Source of the DNA: Xanthomonas arboricola pv. guizotiae
GTDB taxonomy: Bacteria; Pseudomonadota; Gammaproteobacteria; Xanthomonadales; Xanthomonadaceae
Direction of reading: 5' to 3'
NCBI RefSeq assembly: GCF_002940205.1
Contig: NZ_MDSK01000005.1
Span: 102,237-166,236 of the forward strand
Length of the DNA: 64,000 bases
Under the pieces are notes generated by a model that did no database searches, was not told the origin of the DNA, and saw only the letters and a program-made list of their open reading frames with translations. Below, in pieces: positions 1-11,944 of the stretch (its first letter is position 1; each line of letters opens with the position of its first letter). The translations under genes were made by a program, and so were the position numbers.

Positions 1-772
1 AGAATTCCTTGATGCAGTCGTACTGGCCCTTGTGTCCACCCAGCATGCCCTGCAGCCAGAACGCATCGCGCATGCCCTGGGTGACGGTGTTGCCGTCGCG
101 GTTGGCGCCGAAGAACGGCGTGCTCAACTCCTGATAGAACTGCGAACGGTCCTTGGCCACACCCTCGCGGATGCCGTCGAACACGCTGATCGGCAGGCCA
201 CCCGGGTTGGTCGGGCTCTTGACCATCTGCGGCGGCACCGCGCCGACCAGCACCACCTTGGCCACGCGCTTGCTGCCATGGCGACCGACGTAATGCGCCA
301 CTTCGCCACCGCCGGTGGAATGGCCGACCAGGATCGCGTCCTGCAGATCCAGCTGCTCGATCACGGCCGCCAGATCGTCGGCGTAAGTGTCCATGTCGTT
401 GCCGTCCCAGGTCTGCGACGAGCGGCCATGACTGCGACGGTCATGCGCGATCACGCGGAAGCCGTGTTGGCCCATGAACAGCATCTGCGCATCCCAGGCA
501 TCGGCGCTGAGCGGCCAGCCGTGCGAGAACACGACCGGCTGGCCCTTGCCCCAGTCCTTGTAAAAGATGTTGGCGCCATCGGGGCGGGTGACGAAATTGG
601 GCATCGGGTTGACTCCGTTGTTGGTCGGATGGGGCGGTGTGGTGGGATGGGCGCGCGCCGCCGCGGCAGCACTGGTCAAGCTCGGCAGCGATAACGCCGC
701 CACGGCGGCCGTGCCGGAGATGAGAAAGCTGCGGCGTCCGGCGTCGGCCGGATGCGGCTGGAACGGAGGCAT
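1..772 (-). CDS. Exported alpha/beta hydrolase, chloroperoxidase-like (3' part beyond window)
   Basis: The first 257 codons are visible; the gene runs off the left edge. Starting from the ATG at 772 the N-terminus carries a twin-arginine signal (GRRSFLISG followed by an alanine/leucine-rich stretch), so the enzyme is probably exported folded. A second in-frame ATG at 604 starts the mature-like hydrolase ([10 protein letters not shown]). The core has the oxyanion motif [10 protein letters not shown] and the nucleophile elbow GHSTGGG, with Ser152 counted from the upstream start. These are typical of cofactor-free haloperoxidase/esterase members of the alpha/beta hydrolase fold. The true substrate cannot be told from sequence. 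The catalytic Asp and His would lie mostly in the missing part. I prefer the upstream start because the Tat signal is in frame and well formed. Confidence 0.85.
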   Translation of the reverse strand, partial: MPPFQPHPADAGRRSFLISGTAAVAALSLPSLTSAAAAARAHPTTPPHPTNNGVNPMPNFVTRPDGANIFYKDWGKGQPVVFSHGWPLSADAWDAQMLFMGQHGFRVIAHDRRSHGRSSQTWDGNDMDTYADDLAAVIEQLDLQDAILVGHSTGGGEVAHYVGRHGSKRVAKVVLVGAVPPQMVKSPTNPGGLPISVFDGIREGVAKDRSQFYQELSTPFFGANRDGNTVTQGMRDAFWLQGMLGGHKGQYDCIKEF

Positions 773-1146
773 AGAAACTCCTGGGGGAGGGGGGCATGCA
801 TCCCGGACGTCGCGTGACGGCGCAAGCGTGTCACCACGACGCGCCTGCAAAGGCACCACCGCCGCAGGCCGCGAACAGGCCGGTGCATGCGGCAAGTAAA
901 GCGCTTGGTGGACACCTGCAGATTGCACGCGCGTGCGCAGTGCGGCGCCGGATATGCCGGCTGTGATCCAGGCGCGCACTGGCATGACACGACAAGACAT
1001 CGCATGCGGCCAGGCCGGCCCGGGTGGCTGCGCGCAGTCGGGCAGGGCGTTGCGCCGATCGCTGTGCAGGCGGCACGCGCAATGGACCGTGCGCGTGTCA
1101 GCCTCGACCGCACAGGCCGGTCACTGCGGCCGGTTGCCGGGGCCGA
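773..1146. other. Intergenic region without a recognised gene
   Basis: This 374-base stretch lies between the hydrolase start and the mntH stop. It is GC-rich, and the reading frames crossing it have no recognisable protein features. It should hold the hydrolase promoter and the mntH 3' end, but I see no convincing Rho-independent terminator or promoter. Confidence 0.5.
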
Positions 1147-2493
1147 TCACTGCAGCGCGGTCTCCCACAGCAGCTTCAGGTTCAAGCCGACGATCACCGC
1201 CGCAATGACCCAGGCGATGCGCACCAGCCACGGCGGTGCCACCAGCGTACCCATCAATTCACGATCCGACACGAAGCGCACCAGCGGGATCACCGCAAAC
1301 GGCAACTGCATCGACAGCACCACCTGGCTGAGCACCAATAGCCGCGCGGTACCGGCCTCGCCATACAACCAGGTCACGATCACCACCGGCACGATGGCGA
1401 TGCCGCGCGTCAGCAGGCGCCGCAGCCACGGCGGCAAGCGCAGTTGCAGGAAGCCTTCCATCACGATCTGCCCGGCCAGCGTGGCGGTGACGGTGGAATT
1501 GACGCCGGAGGCCAGCAGCGCCACTGCAAACAGCGTCGAGGCCAGGCCCACCCCCAGCATCGGCGCGAGCAGGGCATGGGCCTGTTCGATTTCCTGCACG
1601 TCGGTGCGGCCCTGCGCATGGAACACCACTGCCGCCAGGATCAGGATCGAGGCGTTGATGAACAGCGCGAACATCAACGCCACGGTGCTGTCGGTCACCG
1701 CCCAGCGCAGTGCCGACTGCCGGCCCGGGTCGGTACGCGGATACGCGCGTGTCTGCACGATCGACGAATGCAGGTACAGGTTGTGCGGCATCACCGTCGC
1801 ACCGATGATGCCGATCGCCAGATACAGCGCACGCGGGTCGGTGACCACCTGCGCATGCGGAATGAAGCCGCCCAGCACGGCGGCGATCGGCGGTGCCGCC
1901 AGCGCGATCTGGATGCCGAAGCAGACGAAGATGATCAATAGCAGCGCGATCACGAACGCTTCCAGCGCGCGGAAGCCGCGGTTCATCAGCAACAGCACCA
2001 GCACCACGTCCACCGCGGTGACGATGGCGCCCACGGTCAGGGGGATGCCGAACAACAGCTTCAAGGCAATGGCGGTGCCGATCACCTCGGCCAGATCGCA
2101 GGCGATGATCGCCAGTTCGCAGATGCCCCACAGCGCCAGGTTCACCCCGCGCGGGTAACGCGCCCGGCAGGCCTGCGCCAGGTCCAGCCCGGTCGCGATG
2201 CCCAGCCGCGCCGACAGGCTCTGCAGCACGATCGCCATCAGGTTGGACAGCAGGATCACCGACAGCAGCAGATAGCCGAATTGCGAGCCGCCGGCCAGGT
2301 CGGTGGCCCAGTTGCCCGGGTCCATGTACCCGACCGACACCATGTAGCCCGGACCCAGAAACGCCAGCAGCCGGAACCACCAGTGGCCGCCCTTGGGGAC
2401 CGCGACGCTGGCGTGGTGATCGCCCAGCCCGCCATGGGCCGCGGCCGGCACGGGGAGGGGCGAGGCTGGGTGAGGACGCAGATCGACGGACAT
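1147..2493 (-). CDS. mntH: Nramp-family divalent metal (Mn2+) transporter MntH
   Basis: Proton-coupled inner-membrane importer of Mn2+ (and probably Fe2+). The 448-residue protein has the two Nramp metal-site signatures: DPGNWATD in the first membrane segment and [10 protein letters not shown] in the sixth, among about eleven hydrophobic helices. The ORF also opens at a GTG at 2520, but a candidate -10 box at 2523-2528 would place transcription initiation near that GTG, so I choose the ATG at 2493. The divergent neighbour is its regulator mntR, and an inverted repeat lies over the promoter, so the gene is probably repressed when manganese is sufficient. Function is confident from the motifs; exact metal preference is inferred from the family and the mntR linkage. 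Confidence 0.95.
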   Translation of the reverse strand: MSVDLRPHPASPLPVPAAAHGGLGDHHASVAVPKGGHWWFRLLAFLGPGYMVSVGYMDPGNWATDLAGGSQFGYLLLSVILLSNLMAIVLQSLSARLGIATGLDLAQACRARYPRGVNLALWGICELAIIACDLAEVIGTAIALKLLFGIPLTVGAIVTAVDVVLVLLLMNRGFRALEAFVIALLLIIFVCFGIQIALAAPPIAAVLGGFIPHAQVVTDPRALYLAIGIIGATVMPHNLYLHSSIVQTRAYPRTDPGRQSALRWAVTDSTVALMFALFINASILILAAVVFHAQGRTDVQEIEQAHALLAPMLGVGLASTLFAVALLASGVNSTVTATLAGQIVMEGFLQLRLPPWLRRLLTRGIAIVPVVIVTWLYGEAGTARLLVLSQVVLSMQLPFAVIPLVRFVSDRELMGTLVAPPWLVRIAWVIAAVIVGLNLKLLWETALQ

Positions 2494-2522
2494 GCGGAGC
2501 AGGCTGGCAGGGAGTCGCACCG

Positions 2523-2528
2523 ATCATA
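2523..2528 (-). promoter_or_regulatory. Candidate -10 box of mntH
   Basis: Read on the minus strand this is TATGAT, a good sigma70 -10 hexamer, 30 bases upstream of the mntH ATG. No strong -35 is visible at 16-18 bases (best GCTCAA), as expected of a controlled promoter. The MntR-like palindrome begins at the edge of this box. Confidence 0.45.
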
Positions 2529-2541
2529 TAGCAACTGCTAT
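2528..2541. promoter_or_regulatory. Inverted-repeat operator, probable MntR box
   Basis: The sequence ATAGCA-AC-TGCTAT is a perfect 6+2+6 palindrome in the mntR-mntH divergent spacer. It resembles the known enterobacterial MntR operator core (ATAGCAAAGGCTAT type). It abuts the candidate mntH -10 box, so a bound repressor would block RNA polymerase. Assignment to MntR is inferred from similarity and position. Confidence 0.65.
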
Positions 2542-2619
2542 GCTGTTGAGCATTGGCAATTTAAATCGTAATGATCGGCTGCGTGCTTCAAACTACGCAT
2601 CCCGGCACTGGCGCCGGAC

Positions 2620-3105
2620 GTGATGACGGGGATGAGGGTGGGCAAGAGCGAAAAGCTGGAAGCAGCCGCGCCGGCGCTGATCGACGCACAGGTGCATATG
2701 GAAAGCTTCCGTCAGGTGCGCGAAGCGCGCCGCGCCGAGCTGGTCGAGGACTATGTGGAGCTGATCTCCGACCTGCTGGTCGACGGTGGCGAGGCGCGTC
2801 AGGTCGATATCGCCGCACGCCTGGGCGTGGCGCAGCCGACCGTGGCCAAGATGCTCAAGCGGCTGGTGCGCGACGGCTGGGTGGTGCAGCGCCCGTACCG
2901 CGGGGTGTTCCTGACCCCGGCCGGCGAGGCGCTGGCGGCGTCCAGCCGGCAGCGCCATCAGATCGTCGAACGTTTCCTGCTCGCTCTGGGCATCGACGAG
3001 GCCACCGCGCGCCGCGACGCCGAAGGCATCGAGCACCATGTCAGCGAAGCCACCGTGGCCGCGTTCGCCGCGTTTCTGGATCGCCAGGGCGGTAGCGCCG
3101 CGTGA
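2620..3105 (+). CDS. mntR: Manganese-responsive transcriptional regulator MntR (DtxR family)
   Basis: A 161-residue DtxR/MntR-type repressor. The N-terminal half holds a winged helix (segments around [19 protein letters not shown]), and the C-terminal half is a short helical dimerisation/metal-binding region with His and Glu residues (IEHHVSE). There is no C-terminal SH3/FeoA domain, as in short MntR proteins. It is divergent from mntH, its expected target. The start is uncertain: GTG 2620, ATG 2623 and ATG 2632 are in frame and none has a clear ribosome binding site. The stop codon overlaps the start of tadA. Confidence 0.9.
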   Translation: MMTGMRVGKSEKLEAAAPALIDAQVHMESFRQVREARRAELVEDYVELISDLLVDGGEARQVDIAARLGVAQPTVAKMLKRLVRDGWVVQRPYRGVFLTPAGEALAASSRQRHQIVERFLLALGIDEATARRDAEGIEHHVSEATVAAFAAFLDRQGGSAA

Positions 3106-3617
3106 GCATGCCGGTGGAAACGTCGGTGGATGCGGCGCAGGCGCTGATCGACCAACAGTGGATGCAACGCGCCCTGCAACTGGCCGAGCATGCCGAACGC
3201 GACTTTGACGAGATTCCGGTCGGCGCGCTGCTGATCGATGCCGATGGCACCGTGCTGGGCGAGGGCTGGAACTTCAATATCGCCAGCCACGATCCCAGCG
3301 CGCATGCCGAGATCATGGCCATGCGCGAAGGCGGCCGCCGCCTGGCCAACCACCGGCTGATCGGCTGCACGCTGTATGTCACGCTGGAGCCATGCGCGAT
3401 GTGCGCGATGGCGATGATCCACGCACGCATCGCGCGGGTGGTGTTCGCCGCCAGCGACCCCAAGACCGGCGCCTGCGGCAGCGTGTTCGATCTGCCCGCC
3501 GACCCGCGCCACAACCACCGCGTGCAGGTCAGCGGTGGCGTGTTGGCCGCCGAAGCCGGTCTGCGGCTGACCAATTACTTCAGGGCCAAGCGCGGCAAGC
3601 CGCCCCTTGCGCCCTGA
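3102..3617 (+). CDS. tadA: tRNA-specific adenosine deaminase TadA
   Basis: Deaminates adenosine 34 of tRNA-Arg(ACG) to inosine in the cytoplasm. The 171-residue protein has the zinc deaminase signatures HAE (His68, proton-shuttling Glu70) and PCAMC (Cys98, Cys101), with family-typical spacing. The GTG start overlaps the mntR stop (GTGA), suggesting translational coupling; an alternative ATG lies two codons downstream at 3108. The C-terminus ends in a basic segment (FRAKRGKPP), as is common in TadA. Confidence 0.94.
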   Translation: MSMPVETSVDAAQALIDQQWMQRALQLAEHAERDFDEIPVGALLIDADGTVLGEGWNFNIASHDPSAHAEIMAMREGGRRLANHRLIGCTLYVTLEPCAMCAMAMIHARIARVVFAASDPKTGACGSVFDLPADPRHNHRVQVSGGVLAAEAGLRLTNYFRAKRGKPPLAP

Positions 3618-3632
3618 GCGGCGCGGCCGCGG

Positions 3633-3638
3633 TATGAT
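3633..3638 (+). promoter_or_regulatory. Candidate -10 box upstream of orn
   Basis: TATGAT lies about 48 bases before the orn ATG, in the 68-base spacer after tadA. No strong -35 is evident. It is offered only as a candidate promoter element. Confidence 0.3.
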
Positions 3639-3685
3639 GCGCGCCCTTCAGTTCCGGCCGGCGACGGCTTCCACAGGACGGCGAC

Positions 3686-4270
3686 ATGGCAGACACCCTT
3701 GCAGGCAACGACCGACTGGTCTGGATCGATCTGGAAATGACCGGCCTGGATACCGATCGCGATTCCATCATCGAGATCGCCACCATCGTGACCGATGCGC
3801 AGTTGAACGTGCTTGCCGAAGGGCCGGAGCTGGCCATCGCCCACCCGCTGGCGACGCTGGAAGCCATGGACGAGTGGAACCGCAATCAGCACCGCCGTTC
3901 GGGGCTGTGGCAGCGCGTGCTCGACAGCCAGGTCACCCACGCCCAGGCCGAAGCGCAGACGGTGGCCTTCCTGAGCGAGTGGATCCGCGCCGGCGCCTCG
4001 CCGATGTGCGGCAATTCGATCTGCCAGGACCGCCGCTTCCTGCACCGCCAGATGTCGCGCCTGGAGCGCTATTTCCATTACCGCAACCTGGACGTGTCCA
4101 CCATCAAGGAGCTGGCACGGCGTTGGGCGCCGACGGTGGCCAATGGTTTTGCCAAGAGCTCGGCGCACACCGCCCTGAGCGATGTGCGCGATTCGATCGA
4201 CGAGCTGCGCCACTACCGCCAGTTCATGGGCGCGCTCGGCGGCGATACTGCAGCGGGTGTGGAAGGCTAA
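3686..4270 (+). CDS. orn: Oligoribonuclease (3'-5' exoribonuclease for short RNAs)
   Basis: Degrades di- to penta-nucleotides at the end of mRNA decay and hydrolyses pGpG from cyclic-di-GMP turnover. The 194-residue protein has the DEDDh exonuclease signature: [10 protein letters not shown] near residue 13 (Asp15, Glu17) and [10 protein letters not shown] near the C-terminus supplying the catalytic His and Asp. Length matches the family. A perfect terminator hairpin follows about 145 bases downstream. Confidence 0.96.
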   Translation: MADTLAGNDRLVWIDLEMTGLDTDRDSIIEIATIVTDAQLNVLAEGPELAIAHPLATLEAMDEWNRNQHRRSGLWQRVLDSQVTHAQAEAQTVAFLSEWIRAGASPMCGNSICQDRRFLHRQMSRLERYFHYRNLDVSTIKELARRWAPTVANGFAKSSAHTALSDVRDSIDELRHYRQFMGALGGDTAAGVEG

Positions 4271-4413
4271 AAACGCCAAGGCGGTATTGCGCAGTCGGAC
4301 ATGCAGCCGTGCGAGGCGATCGCCGGATATAGGGTGCGGCGCGCAGGTGAGGCGCCTCTCAGCCTCGCTTCTCGCATCCCTCGCAAACCCGGTTCGGCGC
4401 CATCCACGCGCAC

Positions 4414-4447
4414 AAAAAAGGCCGCATCGTCCGATGCGGCCTTTTTT
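4414..4447. terminator. Bidirectional Rho-independent terminator
   Basis: A perfect 16-base inverted repeat (AAAAAAGGCCGCATCG, 2-base loop TC, and its complement) flanked by A6 and T6. It can terminate orn on the plus strand and mscS on the minus strand, whose stop codons face each other here. Confidence 0.9.
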
Positions 4448-4479
4448 GTGAGCATGCACTATTGCCAGTGTTACCCGCA

Positions 4480-5441
4480 TCAGCGCGCCAACGAAGGTCC
4501 CTTGTTCAGGTCGCCATCGTCGGTGATGCCTTTGAGCAACAGATCGGAGATCGGCTTGCCGTCGGCATCGTGATGATACACGTGCAGGTCGCGCTGCGGG
4601 TAGGGGATGTTGAGTCCGTTTTCCAGCAGCTGATTGCGGATACTTTCCAGCGTGGTGCTCTTGGCCGCGCCGAAATTGCCGTTGGTCGCATATGCGAACA
4701 CCATCAGATCCACCGTGCTTTCGCCCAGGTTGGTGACCTGCACGAACGGTGCCGGCGACTGAAGGATGTTCGGATTGTCCTTGGCGATCTGCAGCAACAG
4801 CTGCTGGGCCTTCTTCAGATCGTCGCCGTAGCCCACGCCCACGGTCACTTCCAGGCGCCGGTTGGGCAGGGTGCTGTAGTTGACGATCGGCGAGGTGGTG
4901 ATGGTGCTGTTGGGCAGGGTGATCATGCGCTCGTCGAACGCGCGGATCCGGGTCTGGAAGATCCGGATCTCGTCGACGATGCCTTCCTGGCCGGCAATCA
5001 CCACATGGTCGCCATCGCGCATCGGCCGCAGCACGATCAGCATCACGCCTGCAGCGATGTTGGACAGCGAGTCCTTCAACGCCAGACCGACCGCCAGGCC
5101 GGCCGCACCCAGCACCGCGATCAGCGAGGTCGGCGGCACGCCGATCTTGCTCAACGCGCTGACGAAGACCAGCACCAGCAACAACGCGTAAAGCACGTTG
5201 CGCAGGAAGTTGGTCAGCGTGATCTCGACGCGCGCGCGGGTCAGCGCACGGTGCAGCCACTGGCTGAGCTGCTTGGCCAGCCACATGCCGACCACCACGA
5301 TCAGCAGGGCCAGCCCCCAGTTGAGCGCATATTGCGCCCACGGGATATTGGCCCAGTTGAACGCCGGCTCCGCCGTCCTGGCCGCCACCGGCCTTGCAGC
5401 GACTGCTCCCGCCGCCGCCAACATCGCACCCAACATGCCCA

Positions 5442-5442
<1 letters not shown>
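4480..5442 (-). CDS. mscS: Small-conductance mechanosensitive channel (MscS family)
   Basis: A 320-residue inner-membrane channel that releases solutes on hypo-osmotic shock. There are three hydrophobic segments in the N-terminal half. The pore helix is the Gly/Ala-rich VLGAAGLAVGLALKDSLSN region, followed by the conserved beta domain (MLIVLRPMRDGDHV) and a cytoplasmic alpha/beta domain. Length is slightly above E. coli MscS. The ATG overlaps the ppsA stop codon by one base (TGATG), so it is probably co-transcribed with ppsA. The symbol is by family; the exact paralogue is not certain. Confidence 0.9.
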
Positions 5443-7835
<2,393 letters not shown>

Positions 7836-7900
7836 GCGCGATGCTCCGTATGGCCATCGCCCGAGCGGGCTGGATGGCCGCGTCCGTAGGAAGAAGCCGC

Positions 7901-7906
7901 TATGAT
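7901..7906 (+). promoter_or_regulatory. Candidate -10 box of ppsR
   Basis: TATGAT lies in the 141-base spacer between divergent ppsA and ppsR, about 70 bases before the ppsR ATG. No good -35 is visible. Confidence 0.3.
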
Positions 7907-7976
7907 GCAGTGCACAGCGGAATCTGCACAAGCATGAACCCGTAGTTTTGGACACCAGTTCAAAGAGGTGGTCTTG

Positions 7977-8798
7977 ATGTCAACAATTCGACCGGTGTTC
8001 TACGTCTCCGATGGAACCGGTATCACCGCTGAAACGATTGGGCATAGCCTGCTCACGCAGTTCAGCGGTTTCAACTTCGTCACCGACCGCATGTCGTTCA
8101 TTGATGATGCAGAAAAAGCGCGCGATGCGGCGCTGCGGATACGCGCGGCAGGCGAGCGGTACCAGGTCCGTCCGGTGGTGGTCAATTCCTGCGTCGATCC
8201 CCAGCTGAGCATGATCCTGGCCGAAAGCGGCGCCCTGATGCTGGACGTGTTCGCGCCCTTCATCGAGCCGCTGGAGCGCGAGCTCAATGCACCGCGGCAT
8301 TCGCGCGTGGGGCGTGCGCACGGCATGGTCGACTTCGAGACCTACCACCGCCGCATCAACGCGATGAACTTCGCGCTGAGCCACGATGACGGCATCGCGC
8401 TCAATTACGACGAGGCCGACGTGATCCTGGTGGCGGTGTCGCGCGCCGGCAAGACGCCGACCTGCATCTACCTGGCATTGCATTACGGCATCCGCGCCGC
8501 CAACTATCCGTTGACCGAGGAAGATCTGGAAAACGAGCGTCTGCCGCCGCGCCTGCGCAATTACCGCAGCAAGCTGTTCGGCCTGACCATCGACCCGGAG
8601 CGCTTGCAGCAGATCCGCCAGGAGCGGCGCGCCAATTCACGCTACAGCGCGGCAGAGACCTGCCGGCGCGAGGTGGCCACCGCCGAGCGCATGTTCCAGA
8701 TGGAGCGCATTCCGACCTTGAGCACCACCAATACCTCGATCGAGGAAATTTCCAGCAAGGTGTTATCCACGCTGGGGCTGCAGCGCGAGATGTTTTGA
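7977..8798 (+). CDS. ppsR: PEP synthase regulatory protein (bifunctional kinase/pyrophosphorylase, DUF299)
   Basis: Inactivates PpsA by ADP-dependent phosphorylation of the active-site threonine and reactivates it by phosphate-dependent dephosphorylation. The 273-residue protein starts [13 protein letters not shown], diagnostic of the DUF299/PpsR family, and has the P-loop-like SRAGKTPT near residue 155. I use the ATG at 7977 because AGAGGTGG lies just upstream; three extra codons from a GTG at 7968 are possible but less likely. It is divergent from ppsA, its substrate gene. Confidence 0.95.
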   Translation: MSTIRPVFYVSDGTGITAETIGHSLLTQFSGFNFVTDRMSFIDDAEKARDAALRIRAAGERYQVRPVVVNSCVDPQLSMILAESGALMLDVFAPFIEPLERELNAPRHSRVGRAHGMVDFETYHRRINAMNFALSHDDGIALNYDEADVILVAVSRAGKTPTCIYLALHYGIRAANYPLTEEDLENERLPPRLRNYRSKLFGLTIDPERLQQIRQERRANSRYSAAETCRREVATAERMFQMERIPTLSTTNTSIEEISSKVLSTLGLQREMF

Positions 8799-8801
8799 GG
8801 C

Positions 8802-8836
8802 GGGATTGGTTGGCGGGATTGGGGATTGGGGTTGGG
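8802..8836. repeat. GGGATTG-type short tandem repeat
   Basis: Directly after the ppsR stop there are degenerate copies of GGGATTGG (at 8802, 8815 and 8821) running into GGGGTTGGG. Similar GGGATTG/GGGAATC strings are common between Xanthomonas genes. A related CGGGAAT triplet repeat occurs inside lolD in this window. Confidence 0.6.
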
Positions 8837-9000
8837 CCGCGCGTAGCACATTCACGATCCGGAGCTACCGTAACGTGCCACGGTCGGTCGGTGAGCGTCA
8901 AGGACATCAAGCGGGCGGGGCAGGGCTCCGCCAAGGTAGGCCTGCCGGTGGCCGGTCGTCAATGCTGCCCGTGCGGCAGCGCAGCGTGTAGGATCGGTTC

Positions 9001-9510
9001 ATGGCGCAAGCACTGAGTAAACTCGAACGCATCCCCAGGTTGAGCCGGTTCGGCTGGCTGATGGGCTTGTACGCAGAAAACTTCCAGCACCTGACCCGGC
9101 TGTTCGCACCGGCCGACCTCGCTCCCGGTTCCTATCTGTCGTCGATCGGCGATGGCCTGGACCTGCGTCTGGACGTGATCGAATGTCACCGCTATACGGT
9201 CGAGCTGCGGCTGACCTACGACCTGTGCGACCCGGTCACCGGCGAGCCGGACCCGTCGGCCTATGTGCGCCTGTACCGCGATGCGCGCCAGGCCGAGACC
9301 ACCCATTGCTACGTCGGCCGTCGCTGGCAGGACGTGATGGGCATGTTCCCGCCGCCGGCCGAGCTGATCAGCCACCGCATGCGCATGAACACGTTCCTGG
9401 GCAAGTGGCTGGACTATCTGGCCGAGCGCGGCCATGGCGTGGCTGCCTTGCGTCTGGATAGCGACTACGTCGCGCCACCGCGTCCCGGCTCGCAGGCCGC
9501 CGTCGGCTGA
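9001..9510 (+). CDS. DUF1249 domain protein
   Basis: A 169-residue soluble protein of the DUF1249 family, whose function is unknown. Recognisable segments are LMGLYAENFQHLTRLF near residue 20, a beta-rich middle (YTVELRLTYD, ADPSAYVRLYRDA-like) and NTFLGKWLDYLAERGH near the C-terminus. In many gammaproteobacteria this family sits beside Nudix or cpdA-like genes; here the next gene, 64 bases on, is a Nudix hydrolase, so they may share a transcript. No catalytic motif is visible. Confidence 0.75.
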   Translation: MAQALSKLERIPRLSRFGWLMGLYAENFQHLTRLFAPADLAPGSYLSSIGDGLDLRLDVIECHRYTVELRLTYDLCDPVTGEPDPSAYVRLYRDARQAETTHCYVGRRWQDVMGMFPPPAELISHRMRMNTFLGKWLDYLAERGHGVAALRLDSDYVAPPRPGSQAAVG

Positions 9511-9574
9511 GGCTGCGCCACGCCGCTTGCGTAGCATCGGGCATACTGATGCGCTCGATTCTAGCGCGCCCGCC

Positions 9575-10063
9575 ATGCCCTATACCCCTATCGTCGCCAC
9601 GCTCGGCTACCTGTTGTCGCCCGACGCCACACAGGTGTTGATGATCCATCGCAATGCCCGCCCCGGCGATCAGCACCTGGGCAAATACAACGGGCTCGGC
9701 GGCAAGGTGGAACCGGACGAGGACGTGCTGGCCGGCATGCGCCGCGAGATCCGCGAAGAGGCCGGCGTGGAGTGCGGCGATATGCAACTGCGCGGCACCA
9801 TCAGCTGGCCGGGCTTCGGCAAGCACGGCGAGGACTGGCTGGGCTTCGTGTTCCTGATCCACAGCTTCCAGGGCGAGCCGCAGGCCTACAACCCGGAAGG
9901 CACGCTGGAATGGGTGGCGATCGATCGCATGGACCAGGTACCGATGTGGGAGGGCGACCGCAATTTTCTGCCGCTGGTCTTCGATGGCGACCCGCGTCCG
10001 TTCCATGGCGTGATGCCGTATCGCGACGGGCGCATGCAGTCGTGGACGTATTCGCGTATCTGA
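9575..10063 (+). CDS. Nudix hydrolase, MutT/8-oxo-dGTPase-like
   Basis: A 162-residue Nudix pyrophosphatase. The Nudix box is complete: the GGKVEPDE segment, seven residues, then REIREEAGV, which provides the metal-binding glutamates. The surroundings (RNARPGDQHLGKYNGLGGK, later PFHGVMPYRDGRM) resemble the MTH1-like 8-oxo-dGTP diphosphatase branch. It probably cleans oxidised nucleotides from the pool, but substrate is not proven by sequence. The ATG at 9575 is chosen because the upstream in-frame region overlaps the DUF1249 gene and looks non-coding. Confidence 0.88.
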   Translation: MPYTPIVATLGYLLSPDATQVLMIHRNARPGDQHLGKYNGLGGKVEPDEDVLAGMRREIREEAGVECGDMQLRGTISWPGFGKHGEDWLGFVFLIHSFQGEPQAYNPEGTLEWVAIDRMDQVPMWEGDRNFLPLVFDGDPRPFHGVMPYRDGRMQSWTYSRI

Positions 10064-10380
10064 GCGGGAGTGAGGGAGTGCGCAGCCGCCCAGGCGAGCG
10101 CGGCTGTCTGTCTGGCGCGGTCACCGCAGGGCCGGACTTGCGTGTCGTCTCCCTTCGCCATGGATGTCGTTCCATCGGCGCCAATGCGCATGCGATCGAC
10201 CTGGCGAGCGCAACCGCAAGCCGGCGCCGCACCCTGTGGCGACATGCCTTCCGCATTCCGCCTCCACGCACTTCTCCACACCGGTTGTGGATGAAGTCTG
10301 CGCAAGTCTGTGGACAACTGCGCGCGCGCCTTGCGGCGCAAGGCGGCCACGGAAGCTGGTGAAAATTTCGCCAGCCGTGC
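10064..10380. other. Intergenic region, no gene recognised
   Basis: This 317-base spacer lies between the Nudix gene and the converging bdhA stop. It has two DnaA-box-like nonamers (TGTGGATGA at 10286 and TGTGGACAA at 10309), each one base off TGTGGATAA, and an imperfect palindrome CCACACCGGTTGTGG just before them. I see no terminator and no convincing ORF. Confidence 0.4.
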
Positions 10381-11142
10381 TCACTGCGCGGTCCAGCCGC
10401 CATCGATGGCGATCGCCTGCCCGGTGATGTTGCGCGCGGCATGCGACATCAGGAACGCGACCGTGCCGGCGAGTTCGTCGTAGTCGATGAAGGCGCCCTT
10501 GGGCATCGGCTTGAGCATCACATCGCGGATCACCGCCTCTTCGGCGATGCCGCGCGTGCGCGCCTGGTCGGCGATCTGGCGCTCCACCAGCGGGGTGCGC
10601 ACATAGCTCGGGCACAGCGTGTTGACGGTGATGTCGCAGTCGGCGGTTTCCAGTGCGATGACCTTGGCCAGGCCGACCAGGCCGTGTTTGGCGGCGACAT
10701 ACGCGCTCTTGTACGGGCTAGCGACCAGCGAGTGGATGCTGCCGATGTTGACGATGCGTCCGTAGCCGGCCGCGCGCATGCCGGGCAGGAGCGCGCGGCT
10801 GAGCCGTGCGGCGCCGGTCAGCATCACATCCACCAGCAAGGCCCAGCGCTGCATCGGGAAGTCTTCCAGCGCGGACACCTGTTGCAAGCCGGCGTTGTTG
10901 ACCAGCACCTGCGGCGCGCGCGTCACGCACGCCAAGGCCTGCGTGATGCCGTGGTCATCGGTCACGTCCAGCGCCAGTGCTTCGGCCGAGCCGCCGGCGT
11001 CGCGCAGGCGCTGCGCGGTGCGTTCGGCTGCCGCCAGGTCCATATCGCTGACGATCAGATGGTGGCCACCGGCGGCCAGCTCGGTGGCGATGCCGGCGCC
11101 AATGCCGCTGCCTGCGCCGGTGATCAGGATGCTGCGCTTCAT
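10381..11142 (-). CDS. bdhA: 3-hydroxybutyrate dehydrogenase (short-chain dehydrogenase)
   Basis: Interconverts (R)-3-hydroxybutyrate and acetoacetate with NAD(H). The 253-residue Rossmann protein has the SDR cofactor motif TGAGSGIG near residue 8, NNAG near residue 86 and the catalytic YxxxK in SAYVAAKHG. The stretch SIHSLVASPYKSAYVAAKHG is characteristic of hydroxybutyrate dehydrogenases. The ATG at 11142 is preceded by GAGGA. A PHA synthase gene pair is 0.8 kb away, fitting a role in polyhydroxybutyrate breakdown. The specific substrate is a strong family inference. Confidence 0.88.
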   Translation of the reverse strand: MKRSILITGAGSGIGAGIATELAAGGHHLIVSDMDLAAAERTAQRLRDAGGSAEALALDVTDDHGITQALACVTRAPQVLVNNAGLQQVSALEDFPMQRWALLVDVMLTGAARLSRALLPGMRAAGYGRIVNIGSIHSLVASPYKSAYVAAKHGLVGLAKVIALETADCDITVNTLCPSYVRTPLVERQIADQARTRGIAEEAVIRDVMLKPMPKGAFIDYDELAGTVAFLMSHAARNITGQAIAIDGGWTAQ

Positions 11143-11272
11143 GCTGTCCTCGGTGTCGATCGTGCCCGGCCGGAGCGGCCATGCCGATCGCCAGCCTAGC
11201 CGATCGTGCGAAACAGTCGCCTGCATGGCGTGCGCGCGTTACCCTTTGCGCCTTGCTCTTCTCGGGTTCCGC

Positions 11273-11887
11273 ATGAAACGCCATTTCTCGATGCTGCGCG
11301 ATTTCCAACTCGCGGACTGGTTCACCCTGGCCAACGCCTTCTGCGGCACCGGCGCGGTGTTCGCGTCGATGCGCTTCCTGCAGGAAGGCCATCGCGGCGA
11401 CCTGCTGCTGGGCATGGCGCTGATCCCGCTGGCGTTCGTGTTCGATGCGCTGGACGGGCATGTGGCGCGCTGGCGCAAGGCCTCCTCGACGCTGGGACGC
11501 GAGCTGGATTCACTGGCCGACGTGATCTCGTTCGGGGTGGCGCCGGCGGCGCTGGGCTATGCCTGCGGCATGCGCGGCGGCTGGGATTGGCTGGTGCTGA
11601 GCTATTTCGTCTGCTGCGGCGTGAGCCGGCTGGCGCGCTACAACGTGACTGCCGAAGAGATCGCCGGCGAGGCCGACAAGGTGCCGTACTTCGAGGGTAC
11701 CCCGATCCCGACCAGCCTGCTGCTGGTGATCCTGCTGGCGGTGGCTGCCAGCAGCGGCCATATCGGCCAGAGCTTGTGGTGGGGCCAGTGGCAGCTCGGG
11801 CCGTGGCAGTTCCACCCGCTGGTGCTGCTGTTTGCAGTGTCCGGTTCGCTGATGATCAGCAAGACGCTGCGCATCCCCAAACCCTGA
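11273..11887 (+). CDS. pssA: CDP-alcohol phosphatidyltransferase, probable phosphatidylserine synthase
   Basis: A 204-residue polytopic inner-membrane enzyme of phospholipid synthesis. It has the complete CDP-alcohol motif: DG, two residues, AR, eight residues, G, three residues, D, three residues, D (DGHVAR through ELDSLAD, residues about 60-82). Downstream VSRLARYN and FEGTPIPTS are typical of Bacillus-type phosphatidylserine synthases. Other activities of the superfamily are possible, so the symbol is tentative. The first 13 residues are polar and start at the ATG at 11273; the longer upstream frame has no family features. Confidence 0.82.
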   Translation: MKRHFSMLRDFQLADWFTLANAFCGTGAVFASMRFLQEGHRGDLLLGMALIPLAFVFDALDGHVARWRKASSTLGRELDSLADVISFGVAPAALGYACGMRGGWDWLVLSYFVCCGVSRLARYNVTAEEIAGEADKVPYFEGTPIPTSLLLVILLAVAASSGHIGQSLWWGQWQLGPWQFHPLVLLFAVSGSLMISKTLRIPKP

Positions 11888-11944
11888 CCGGTACGGCCGG
11901 GCACACGCGGTAGGATGGCTGGTGGACAGTCACGGGAAGGGATC

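Noticed and set aside
2494..2520. Alternative GTG start of mntH at 2520
   Set aside because: The candidate -10 box at 2523-2528 would place the transcript start at or after this codon.
3575..5341. Minus-strand open frame of about 588 codons across tadA, orn and mscS
   Set aside because: It crosses a perfect terminator and overlaps three well-supported genes in other frames.
10286..10317. Two DnaA-box-like nonamers in the Nudix-bdhA spacer
   Set aside because: Each differs from the consensus and only two are present; no dnaA, dnaN or AT-rich unwinding region is nearby, so an origin is not supported.
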